The notes beneath the pieces are model-generated. The model was not told the origin of the DNA. It saw only the letters and a program-made list of their open reading frames with translations, and searched no databases. A DNA stretch of 64,000 nt from Calonectria ilicicola (Eukaryota; Ascomycota; Sordariomycetes; Hypocreales; Nectriaceae): NCBI GenBank assembly GCA_020809705.1, contig CP085826.1, forward strand, positions 3,658,001 to 3,722,000, in the 5' to 3' direction. Position numbers and translations under genes: made by a program. Positions 50,872 to 61,756 of this stretch are shown in pieces; the stretch's first letter is position 1; each line of letters opens with the position of its first letter.

Positions 50872-53800
50872 GTAGGTTGCGGCACAGAATGTTGTTTTAT
50901 TGACAAGGGCACAGAGATCAATTGCGCATGGGACCTCCTGATACCACTGCACATCAGGAGCCCAAGGCCGGGGTAGTAGTTGGTCTCAAGCTTTGGGGGG
51001 TAGGGGGGAGAGGGGGGTACCAAGAACGAAGCAGTAAGAATAGACTAAGCAAGACAGTGATGACCAAAATAAGCATTGTATTAATTTAGAAGGAGAAAAA
51101 AAAAGCGCTGGATCGTGTCTGGCGCACTGGATTACGTATCCCCTGCGACCCGAGAAATACGGGTGCCTTGAGGTTTCATTGACTGAGACAGCGAAGAGGG
51201 TCTTTCGGCAGGCTGCCCGATAAACTGGCATCTCATTGGCCTGGCTTGGGTGAAGACGACGCCGCACGTCAGTAGGGCTGAGAGAAGCCATGGTAATCCC
51301 CCTCCTCCCCCCTTTACGAGAATCGTGATGAGCCAAAGGTGTGCAGTGACGCGTGGATACATGCACAATCTGCGGATGTGGCTGGACGCCGACGTTTTCT
51401 TCATTTAGACATCGGCTCATGTCCATGTCTCTGTCTCAGTATTTGCCGGACCCGCAGTCGACTAACTTCGTCCTTGATCCCCCAGCGATCCCCGTTCCGT
51501 TCCTCTCATCCTAGAGAGCAGCTGAGCCAATAGATTTCACAGGGAACAAAGGTTCTCAAACTCCAAAGAACCGATTTGGGTAAACGGGCGAGTAAGGGAA
51601 AAAAAGACTGGATGACGGATGCAAGTCAAAAATAGACTTCCTAAACAAACACAATGCTAGACGATGTTACCAGAAGGAAAGTTACACATTCACCGACACA
51701 TATTAAATACTTTTTTTTCGTTTCTTTTTTTGCTTTTAGCAAATCTTGTCCATTAATCTGAGATGTGACGATGGAAACGGCTTTTGTAAAGCCACACTTG
51801 CCTTTAGAAGGCAACCAACGTGTGCTTGTCTCAGATCGACGAGCCGTGCAAGGACCGTAGCAACCAGCCACATGTAAATCACGCTTTCATCTTAGTACTT
51901 ACTCTATTTTATTCTCCCTCTACGCAAACACATAGCACACAGTATTAAATAGAAGCGACCTAAAGAGTGTTATACCCAATCGGAAGCAAAGGAGACCAGG
52001 GGTAGCTACAAGGCGAAGTGCATCCAGTTGTCAATGCAACAAGCTTCGTCTTCAAAGCTTGGCAGGGTTCTTGACATGTCAAAAAATGACAGGTTTGGTA
52101 ATATCATGCCAATTAACATTGTTTTTATTTGCCGGTTTTGGTTGCATGCAATGTTCTCTGCTGTTCGTCTTCTGAGAGGATAGTTACGTAACATTGATCA
52201 GAGCTGCATGCACCCTGCTGGATGATCAAAATCAGTAGATGACGATTGGGACACGACGCAGCGCACGACGACATTGTCACATTCGCAGCCAAAAACGCAA
52301 ACCCGGTTGGCCTCGTGCGCAAGATTGCAGCACTTGGCAAGCCCAATCAATCGCGGGGTCGTGTACTCTGCTCAAGAACGGGCCGCGCTGCTGCAAGTTT
52401 CAGGAGCGGCGTTGTTGGTTGCTGCGAGGTGCGCAAACGCGGGTTGTCAAGACCAACAAAGCATTTTTGAGTTTCTCGGACCATGGTTGGACGGGAGCGG
52501 TCGCCAAGGACAATGTGAGTGGCCTCTGGGGATTTGTTCGGAATCTGGCTGGTTGAAGATCCCCCCCAAAGCCTGGCCCAAATGGGAACCGAGCTCGATT
52601 GAGTCAACGCCGACGCATCTCTGGCTGGCCGAGTGCCCCTGGTCCACCAGCCCTACGTGTGGATCGGGCGGAGTAGGGAGGGACCATTGGCCTCAGAGGG
52701 GGTTGAATGCATGCGGACATGAGCCCACCAGGGAGGGGATCGGAGGAGATGGGGTCCTTGGTGTGGATGGGTTCGCCCAGAGCAACCCGGCGGCTCGCCG
52801 AGAAGTTGACAGAGTTTGGGAGCGGCAAGGCGGACGAGCTAAGAATCGCGATGCACGTTTGGGGAGACGCGACCACTAGGACGAGCTGCCGACTCGGCAA
52901 GATTAGGAAAACCGAGATGGTGGGCAGATGATCGAAGGGACACGCAACGCACCACGACGTCCTGTACAGGAGGGCAGAAGCGATTCAAGGTTGCGTCAGT
53001 GCCTTTCCTCCAGGACTTTGGAGAGCGGTTTTCGTCTGGCTTGTTTGGCAGTTGTCCGTCCACATTCGGCGGCGAACCCCACGACGTCATGGTGGCCAGT
53101 CACATTGAGATGGGGCCGCCGACCTGAGCCAAGTCACCAAGCGAAAGCTAAAGGGAAGAGCTTGGACGGATAAACTCCGAGCTTGCAGGCCATGTCCAGA
53201 TTGCAACACAGGTCTGGACCCGAGCCCTTGTTCTGCACGAGATGCCTCAGCCACAGACCTGAAAATTGTTGTGACACAAAACAAGACAAGACTCGCGTGG
53301 ATGGTGCTGCTGTTGTAGTGTGTACCCAATGCATCGCATGAGAGACAAGGGGAGCGGGTGGGTTGGACGGCGCTGCACTGCACTGCGCATCGCATGCACT
53401 GCCAGTAAACAGGGCTGAGGTGGAGGGGTGGGATGCATACGGGATGGCATTGCATCCAAATGGATGCGGGTGCTAGTTAGAAGGGGCGCAAAACAAACTG
53501 GATGCGACGGCAAGCAAGAAGACCAGCAAAAAAAAAAAAAATTGGAGGGACCGAACGACAAGACCGAATAGACTGACCCATTCCGGCAAAGCGGACACGG
53601 TTCCCGGAGACAAGAGGGCTCATTCTTCTGCCCAGAAAGTGGAGGCGGTTGAAATGCCCGGCGAAAAGCCCATGGGCTAGTCGGCCTCTAGTGGACAGTT
53701 GGTCCAACAGTGACAACGGGTCCCGGGCGGCGGAAACGGGCGTCGATCCCTGCCGCAAGGCGTTTCGATAGGCTCATGGCGATGATTTTACCATGGGCGG

Positions 53801-54703
53801 CCGAAGGTGGGAGTGAGACCCGGAATTGGCAAAGGCCATGGACGCAAACAATGGCCTTCGACGTCACGGTACCGTCGACACCATCGTCCACGCCCTCATT
53901 CACGCCCACATTCATTGTGGGCTGTGGCCATAGTCGAGCGTCTCCGAAGACTTGGAACAGCTGAATGCAGATGCTCATCATCGTTTAACCTCTAACGCAA
54001 GACGCTTCATCCACCCCTTTGGTGCACCATCCATCGCATTTCCATGCCCCCGCTTTGGATGCGAGAAAGGGCCATGGTGAAAATAGATGTTACAGAACAG
54101 TTTTGTTTCCAAAAATGTCGTCGGTCCTTGGCGAGTGCTCCTGGTGACCACCATGGATCTAAAGAAAACAAACCAAGAATAGAGGCCACGACACCTGGGT
54201 ACGCAATGGAAAGACCTTTTGGCCCCCATCATTGTCGCAATATTCTGGTCTCGAGCAGTTAGAGGCCTGAGAATTTGTCTGCCTCTCTGCAAGCGTCGCG
54301 GCTCACGGAGCTTGTCCGACTCCAGCTAGAAGACGACCGAAGAGGGAAGCTCTGCGAAGTGTCTGCAAAAAAAAGGACCCATGCGGCGGACTTTTGCTTA
54401 CTGTACACCCTTCATTACCTGGGCTGCTGGGGGAGCATGATAGCGCTGGTACTTGGAGCGGTAATCAGACCCGTTGCATCCGGCCATTAATTGCTTTGTC
54501 TCGCGCAGAAAAATTGTCCACTGTTGAAGGGGTCCAAGGGGGCCAGAGGCTGTGCAAGACGCGGCTAACGACCTTGATGAAATGTTAGTGCAGCATGTAT
54601 CGCATCACTGATTCTGTTAGGAGAGGGACCTCCCGCAGGGGTGCGATTCCTCCACTGACCTTGTGCTGCTACGGGGTGCTAGGTACTCGGGCTTCGCCTC
54701 AAA

Positions 54704-55641
54704 TGAACTCCGCTAGCTATTGATTGGCCGAGCGGTTAGGCAACAGCCTTGGGTGGGTCTGTGAGAATCCCCAGTTGCTAAGCAAGCAAGGCCCATAGCG
54801 CATCACAGTGCCCACCACCTACCTCAGCTCTTCTCCTCTCTTTATCACTTTATCATCTCGTCCTGAGGCCGCCGCCGTCATCTGTCTGCTTCTCTGCTGT
54901 GCTTTACCATCCCTCTGCAACCAACAAGCCACCGTCTTCGACAAGCCAGCCCGCCCACCCGCTCGCTCGCTCTGTGATCCCGGCACCTCCTGCATTTCCG
55001 CCGCGCCCCCCCATTCTTCATATACCCTTTGGCGCCCCCCGTCCTTCTCTACAGTTCCACCTACCTCTCCCGCACCCTTCCATCCATCCATCCGTCTCCC
55101 ATTTCATCTTCAAGTTGACTCCTTAGCCGCACGGCCTCTTGTCTCGTCAAAGCTCATTCGACTCTGCCGAAGCTTTGTTGACCTAGCTGCGAGATATATT
55201 CCCGACCTCCGGCTCGTTCTGGCCCTCGTTTCCCTGTTCTTCCATCGTCGTCTTCTCGCGCCATCCACTACAACCGCGCGCCTCTTCGGAGACATATCAA
55301 CATATTGGCTACGCCCTTGGACGTAGCAGCTGGGTACGACAGTATTTCCATTTGTCTCTTTACTCTCTTGGCTGTTCCGTCTTTTCCCTTGTATCCTAAT
55401 CCTGGGCTACGAACATCTTCCGCACATTGGTCAATCCCCCTTCCCAGTCCTGGAGGTTCCCATCTAGTTCCAACCCCAAACCTGGGTGTGAGAATTAGGA
55501 ACCTCGACTGTGACTCACTGGCCGCCCTCCTCCACTACTTGCATCAACTTTCTCTTCAGACCAAACCAAAGACTAACCCGACTCCCCCATACCAGCATCA
55601 GTCGACTGTCCTGTCTGTACCCCACTCTCCAAGTCTAAGCC
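54704..55641 (+). promoter_or_regulatory. long ATG-free pyrimidine-rich leader of zinc-finger gene
   Basis: Reading the plus strand from 54704 to 55641 there is no ATG, and the DNA is dominated by C and T with CCATCCATC and CTCGCTCGC strings. This is the expected look of a long 5' UTR cleared of upstream start codons. Introns may lie within it. Confidence 0.55.
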
Positions 55642-57963
55642 ATGTCCTTCTCCAACCCTCGTCGAAGGACTCCGGTGACTCGTCCCGGCACCGACACCGA
55701 GAGTTCTCTTTCCCTTAAGACCAACATGATCCTCCGCAAGGGTGCGACCTTTCATTCACCCACCTCTTCTCCTGCCTCTTCGGCTTCGGATCTCACATTT
55801 GTTCCTCCTCGTCTACCACGATCCCAATCTCACTTGGATGATGTCGTCGATGCCAACTGCCGCCGCATTGCGTTGACCTTGAACGACATTGACGAGGCCC
55901 TATCCAAGACCGAGGAGCTTTCTCTATCGCCCAAGTCTCCCAAACCAAAGACTCTCCGCGATACTAGCCTTCCTGTTCCCCGCGGCTTCCTCGATCTGCC
56001 CGTCGTCGACCCCGCCATGGCCAAGGAGGCCGAGAGGCGCGTCCTGCGCCCTCGCTCTGTCCGCCGCTCTCATCGCCACGCTTCCGACAGTGGCCTCGGG
56101 TCCTCCATTGCTTCCACCAACGAGAAGCATGGCGCAGAGTCAAAAGAGACCAAGACCACCACCCGCTCAGCGATCACTCGCTCAGCTGCCGCTTCTGCTA
56201 TGGAGAAAGTACCTGGCCTCAGCTCCAAGGCCATCAACCGCATCCAAGAACACACACTTCGCCCTCTACTAGCAAAGCCCACACTCAAGGACTTTGAGCC
56301 TATTGTTCTTGACATTCCACGAAGAATCCGATCCAAGGAAATTATCTGCCTACGAGATCTCGAAAAGACCTTGATCTTTATGGCTCCGGTAAGTCAGCTT
56401 CAGTCTGATAATGGCGTTTGGGGAGATGCTTATAGGAGGTTGTGCTTGAAGGAGAAGACCAAGACCGCCACCTTGTACCTTGATTTCTGTCTTACATCGA
56501 TCCGGTGCATTCAAGCAACAGTCGAATACATCAGCGACCGCGAACAAACCCGACCAGGTGATCGACCTTATACTAACGGATACTTCATCGACCTCAAGGA
56601 TCAGATCCTTGAATACGGTCGACAACTCGCAGCAGCCAAGGACAGCCCTGAGGATATGGACATCGACGCGTATGTACCCAACTTTATTCCACTGGACAAC
56701 CCCACTGACCTCCCATTAAGCTCCGACGAAATCAAGCTGGTTGGAGGTATCGCTGAGAACGGACGCCCTGCCGAGCTTGTTCGTGTTCGCAAGGACGGCA
56801 CTCACATCTCCATGGCCACTGGTAAGCCAATTGATGTGACAGACTCTCCCATCAAGATGAAGCGTTCTTTGAGCCAGCAGCGTGAAGACGAAGAGGAGAT
56901 CATGCGCTCCATGGCTCGCCGCAAGAAGAACGCCACCCCTGAGGAGCTCGCACCCAAGAAGTGCCGCGAACCTGGATGCAACAAGGAGTTCAAACGCCCA
57001 TGTGACCTAACCAAGCACGAGAAAACCCACTCTCGCCCTTGGAAGTGCCCTATCCCCACTTGCAAGTATCACTCTTATGGCTGGCCAACTGAAAAGGAAA
57101 TGGACCGCCATATTAATGATAAGCACTCGGATGCGCCCGCCATGTATGAGTGCCTCTACAAGCCTTGCCCTTACAAATCCAAACGTGAGAGCAATTGTAA
57201 GCAACACATGGAGAAGGCCCACGGCTGGACATACGTTCGCACTAAGACAAACGGCAAGAAGTTGCCTACCAAACCTGCCAGCACTACACAGCAAACTCCT
57301 CCCCTTGGCAGTGTTTCAACTCCCTCTACCACAGCCGCGTACAATGTTCCCACCCCTCCTCAGGACAACCCTCCCCAGTTCAATGACTTCCCTCTCTACC
57401 CTCCTGAGTCGGACTGGATGTCGATGCACGGGATTCAGCCTGAGAACCTGGACATGGACCTCGGTCTCGAGGGTCTGGAGAACCAGTCTCCCACCTCGAC
57501 CACTTCGTACGAGCAGTATGCCCCATACCAGAACAGCTCGGCTTTCATTCTGAACGATGAGGATCTTTACGCCGCACACGTTCAGATCCCTGCTCAGCTT
57601 CCGACACCTGAGCAGATTTCCATGTTCAACCCTGACCCTAAGATGATGGCGCAGCCAATGCCCATGTTCCAGGCTTCTCAGCCGTGCCCTGCTCAAACAG
57701 CCCCTCACTTCTCACCTGTTGGTCAAGAGAACGCCATGCTGTTCACTCCTAACTCACTGCGCGACGTCGATGAGGGATTCGACGACTCGTTCAGCGGAGA
57801 CGGGATGGATTTCCAACTATTTCCGAACAAATTTGAAGCGACCAACATCCAACCACTGTTCGGAGAAATCCCCAGTGCTGGTGTCGGTTTCTCCCAGACC
57901 TCCCAGCAGGATCTGTTCCAGCTTGACTGGGCCAATGTCGACTTCACATCCCTTGAGAATTAG
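55642..57963 (+). CDS. C2H2 zinc-finger transcription factor
   Basis: Probable nuclear DNA-binding regulator, 773 aa as a single frame. Residues 441-523 hold a compact set of three fingers: CREPGCNKEFKRPCDLTKH, then CPIPTCKYHSYGWPTEKEMD with its paired His, then CLYKPCPYKSKRESNCKQH, followed by the basic GWTYVRTKTNGKK. This finger set is conserved in filamentous ascomycetes, but I do not recall a named member with confidence. The N-terminal 150 residues are Ser/Pro/Arg-rich; 190-330 is helical (LYLDFCLTSIRCIQATVEY). After the fingers comes a Pro/Gln/Met-rich acidic region ending FQLDWANVDFTSLEN, which looks like an activation domain. A 63-nt in-frame GTAAGT...AG stretch at 56389-56451 may be an intron, giving 752 aa (FMAPEKTKTATLYLDF across the join). 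The long leader suggests translational or transcriptional control. Confidence 0.88.
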   Translation: MSFSNPRRRTPVTRPGTDTESSLSLKTNMILRKGATFHSPTSSPASSASDLTFVPPRLPRSQSHLDDVVDANCRRIALTLNDIDEALSKTEELSLSPKSPKPKTLRDTSLPVPRGFLDLPVVDPAMAKEAERRVLRPRSVRRSHRHASDSGLGSSIASTNEKHGAESKETKTTTRSAITRSAAASAMEKVPGLSSKAINRIQEHTLRPLLAKPTLKDFEPIVLDIPRRIRSKEIICLRDLEKTLIFMAPVSQLQSDNGVWGDAYRRLCLKEKTKTATLYLDFCLTSIRCIQATVEYISDREQTRPGDRPYTNGYFIDLKDQILEYGRQLAAAKDSPEDMDIDAYVPNFIPLDNPTDLPLSSDEIKLVGGIAENGRPAELVRVRKDGTHISMATGKPIDVTDSPIKMKRSLSQQREDEEEIMRSMARRKKNATPEELAPKKCREPGCNKEFKRPCDLTKHEKTHSRPWKCPIPTCKYHSYGWPTEKEMDRHINDKHSDAPAMYECLYKPCPYKSKRESNCKQHMEKAHGWTYVRTKTNGKKLPTKPASTTQQTPPLGSVSTPSTTAAYNVPTPPQDNPPQFNDFPLYPPESDWMSMHGIQPENLDMDLGLEGLENQSPTSTTSYEQYAPYQNSSAFILNDEDLYAAHVQIPAQLPTPEQISMFNPDPKMMAQPMPMFQASQPCPAQTAPHFSPVGQENAMLFTPNSLRDVDEGFDDSFSGDGMDFQLFPNKFEATNIQPLFGEIPSAGVGFSQTSQQDLFQLDWANVDFTSLEN

Positions 57964-60124
57964 GGTGTCGACTTAATGAAAAAGGAGGGTGATGGCGGAG
58001 AGGCCATCAAGGAGTCAATTTGAAATTGTATAACTCCAGGACAAAATCACCAATTCTTTCTTGGTTTCATGATTTACGACGGATTTTTAAGACCGCTCTA
58101 TAGGATTTATAGCAATTGGGTCTTTTTATGTAATAGGAGCGAGATTCTGTACTTTTTTATGCTTCTGTCATTCGCAAGGACGAATTGACAAACAAGAGAG
58201 ATGGATGGAAGATGAATTGAGATTGCTGCAAGTAGGCGAAGGCAAGAAATCAAATTGGCTATTTTACAGTATGGCAGGGGAGCACAGCACGCACATCGGC
58301 ACTTTGCGAGAACTGTTTTTTTCACTGGATTAGAGTTCACCTCTCTTTCTCCTGCTTAGGGATTAGAAATCAAACCCACATCTCAATCATCTAAACCTCA
58401 TGACCAATCTGTTCTTTTTCGGTGAAAGCGCATACAATGAATAAATGAATGAAGGAATTAACAGTTTGTCATGTCTCTGGGTCACATGCCAGGGGACTCT
58501 CTTCCTTGGGGCAACATCGCACATGGATCCAAAGTCCCCTCAGGGCGATGCCAGCACTGCCGTGGAGAAGTCCTAGATTCGACCTCCTCCTGCAAGGACG
58601 AACCCCACGCACGTTCAAAGTGGCGGAGCCTATTCATGGGGTTTGACTCACAGGCCAAGTCAAGGAACCCTATTGGCTACGATGGTGGCCAGAGCTATAC
58701 AGTATGTTGGACACACCGTTTCACTGTCTCGGCTCTCCAAAAAAGCCGGTGATGAGAATCCAATCGAGAAAGGGACAGTGGGCGGGTGTCCCAATGGGCG
58801 GTTGGTCGGATGTTGACTAATTGACACTGTCTCGGCGATTGCCGCGTTGGGTTTAGCTTGGGGGCCGTGGCGTGAGTCGATGTACAGAATTAGTCGATAT
58901 GCCCTGCCAAAGTTTGATGGCCGTCGGAAACAGGATGGGCGCGAAACACAATCTGTTTCGGTGGGGGGGAGAGCAAGGGAGGGATGAGTGAAAGGACCCT
59001 TTTCCCCCGCTGTTGAAGAAGTCCTGTGCGCCAAGCTTCGGGTGTCGGCATCTTTGTCTAGAGCCAGATGGGAGAGACAGTTGGGAGGGAGAGAGAGATA
59101 TCGGCAAATCTTGGTGGTGCCCCGGCAGCCGGGAGTGGAATAGGATGGTGTGGTGGGAAGCAGATGCTGCCGGGCGATGTCGATCTGTCCTCTATCGAAT
59201 CTCATAAACTCTGGCTGTGTGTGACGCATCTATGACAAGGAGCAGCGAGCAGTCCTTGATCACGGCATCCTTTTCCGCGGCCAAGGACACGCTATAATGC
59301 TCAATCCATTCTAATAGCCCAAGTCCTAGATCCTTCGGTGGCCGGAACAGCCCGAAAATTCACACTCGTAGGTGTATTCATGATTTGCCGGTTGAATATC
59401 AGTCGATAGGTATGATCATTCAACAATGAACTATTCGATGTACTGGTTTGGCACGATTCCCAGTGTGGAAAAGTCCAACCTGTCAGCCACATGTCCTCTA
59501 AACTTCACCATTGTTGTTGCCACAGGACTCAACGGCCCCAAAATATCAATCTGACATCAGACAACGGGAATAAAGAAAATTATAATCCCTTTCTATTTAA
59601 AAAAGCATTTATTTGCATAATGCTAATTTCTAGTCAATTGGTGGGGTATATTTTGGGGAAGAGAAAACTGAAAGGTACAATCTTTCAGTGGTTATGCTGC
59701 ATAGCTACATCGTAACAGGCGCAAGTTCTTCAAACCAAATTCTCCAATACCATGTGCATGCAGCCAGTGGATCATACAATCGTTTTTTAGGGAGAGAGAG
59801 AACCAGTAATGGAGTCGCATGTGGTGAAGATCATTCCTTGTTCATTACAGAATCCATCGTTGCATTAAACATCAATCACCTCCACCACATTTGATACTCG
59901 AGTGTAAACACCATACTTTTATTATTCCACTCTATTTATCTAATTTTCCCGGGGGAAATCCCGATAACAAATTAGTTCCCCTTTTATACACCGTAAACTT
60001 CGTGTGCCAACGTTGGCTCACGTACCAGCCCAAGGAATCAACGAAGCCGCTTGGGAAGCGCCAAGTTCACATCCTGGCATGGATGCATTCATGATTTCAT
60101 TCCCCATAAAATCACACATTCGCT
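57964..60124. other. spacer between convergent genes
   Basis: 2.2 kb holding the 3' ends of the zinc-finger and SGNH genes. An open minus-strand frame at 58660-59229 has no recognisable features. An A/T-rich patch lies at 59560-59625. No gene was recognised. Confidence 0.45.
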
Positions 60125-61189
60125 TCATAGGAAAACAACCAGTGTTCCTAGTGCCAGCGTCAGGGCCAAGGCTGGGTATCCAGCAGCTCGAGGTGCCTCG
60201 GAGCCGCCTTCATGTGATGATTGCGATGGGGAGGCGGAGCCTGGTGTTGATGCTGCTTCCTGGTTTCCATTTCCATTTGCATTTGGTGCTTCCGTTTTTG
60301 ACGCCCCAGTCCGTCCAGCTGTCGTGTTCGAGGCGCCGCCTGGCGTTGTTGTTGCTGAGGGGGCCGTTGTGGATGTCTCACTGTCATCGATATCTTGTGG
60401 GCTTTCCAACCATCCTCTCGAGGCAGCAGCTTGAATCCCTGTGAACCATATTTTGGCCATCTTTTCATATCCTTCCGAGTTGGGATGAGTCCCGTCAACA
60501 AGCTCGTCCTTTTGCGGGCCGTCTGTTGAATGCATGTCGACCAAGATGAGCTTTCTTGATTGTGCTGTCAACGTTTTGTTGAGTGTCTTGAGCTGCTCAT
60601 TTATATTCAAGACTCTCTCTTCGACGGTGCTGTTCCCGTTCACTAGCAGCGTAGATAATATGATGCTTGCTTTTGGTGACGCTGTCCACAGATACTGGAG
60701 CATCTCCTCCATGCGCTCTGACGCATGCTCGATGTCGTAATTTTGAACACAATCGTTGGTGCCGACGTTTATTGTGATGAGGTTTGGAAGCCATTTCGGC
60801 ACTGATTCATTGGCTTTCCCAAAAACTTGGTCGATTCTGAGACCGTCCCATCCTTCGTGGTCGTTGTCGGTCATGTTCCCAGATTTTTGGGAACCAACCA
60901 TGTCCACTTGGTTTCCATCGGCAATAAGAAGATCTCTTAGGTACTTGCGGTAGCCGTTTCCATCATCTGATCCTTTGCCTCTGGTGATGGAGGCACCGAG
61001 CGGCATCAGTCGGAGGTCAACATTTCCTCCAACCAAAACTCTAGCATCATCAAGGCCACCATTTGATATGGCGTAAGCTTATATTGGAGGTGAGTGATCT
61101 ATCCTTTTGAGGGGGGCAGTTTAAGGTGTTTACTCACTGGTCGATGACAGCGCAAGACCTAGCATAGCCAATTGCTCGGCTCGCTTCAT
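60125..61189 (-). CDS. secreted SGNH/GDSL hydrolase, probably GPI-anchored
   Basis: Extracellular or wall-bound esterase of the SGNH superfamily. Exons 61189-61138 and 61077-60125 give 334 aa. Residues 1-20 form a signal peptide that spans the first exon and the splice. Block I is LMPLGASITRG (catalytic Ser 47; Ala replaces the usual Asp). Block III is GTNDC (Asn 125). Block V is DGTHPNSEGY (Asp 212, His 215), so the catalytic set is complete. After about residue 240 comes a Ser/Thr/Gly/Pro-rich linker and a hydrophobic C-terminus (ALALTLALGTLVVFL), the pattern of GPI attachment. Several N-x-S/T sites are present. The substrate is unknown; acetylated wall or plant polysaccharides are usual for relatives. 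The 60-nt intron is in phase 1. Confidence 0.9.
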
Positions 61190-61756
61190 TAGAGACCACA
61201 TTGTTCTAGAGGTTGCAGCTCGAAAAAGGGTAGATGTTTGTTGCGAGGAAGAAAAGTTGACAAGTGAGGGGAAATTCTGGAACGGGCGTATCGTCGGTTT
61301 TGATGTTGTGAGTAGGATCGAAACCCTGCCTCCAGTTGTGTTTCGTCTGGGTTCATCCCATAGGTAGCAAGTTTAGTGTGGTTGTTTCAAATAGATGTGA
61401 CTCTCCTTGGCATAAGGATATTTGAGCTGAGCTGAATGGATAAACAGGGGGAGTTTTATGCACAAACAGGATATTATTTCCACAAGAAGAAAAGAAGGTG
61501 GCTAGAACACGGAAACTAAACATTAAACATTGCAACACAACTACGCAAGCCAAGAAGCTGCAAGGAAACTAGGTTGCATTGCATTGTGACAGACAATGAT
61601 GCCTGCTACTGACGTCAATAAGCTGCAGGGTAGGCTGGGCACGATGGCAGCTGGCGACAAGTGGGGGCGCACCGTCTTGTTCTCCAGACGCGAAATCGAT
61701 TAATTTAATTGATTTTCTCCGACGGACGCGTCCATTTGCTCGCTTCGACACGCAAA
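61190..61756. promoter_or_regulatory. divergent promoter region, SGNH and ASNSD1-like genes
   Basis: 567 bp between two divergent start codons. It contains an ATTAATTTAATTGATT patch near 61700. No gene was seen. Confidence 0.5.

Larger units (their letters stand above)
49505..55641. other. 6.1-kb gene-poor region upstream of zinc-finger gene
   Basis: Only one weak candidate gene (49824-50258) is present. The part at about 52200-53100 is GC-rich and open in several frames on both strands, with no recognisable protein. A 21-nt poly-A run lies at 50851-50871. The last 0.9 kb is an ATG-free, C/T-rich leader. Confidence 0.5.

Noticed and set aside
52274..52879. 201-aa open frame on the plus strand
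   Set aside because: The region is GC-rich and open in several frames on both strands; the protein has no recognisable pattern, splice support or leader.
54720..54800. tRNA-like D-arm/A-box string (GGCCGAGCGGTTAGGC)
   Set aside because: It resembles the start of a Ser/Leu tRNA, but there is no T-arm (TTCGA-type B box) and no matching acceptor strand in the next 100 nt.
58660..59229. 189-aa minus-strand open frame
   Set aside because: No domain, signal peptide or conserved-looking block; it lies in the spacer between two convergent genes.
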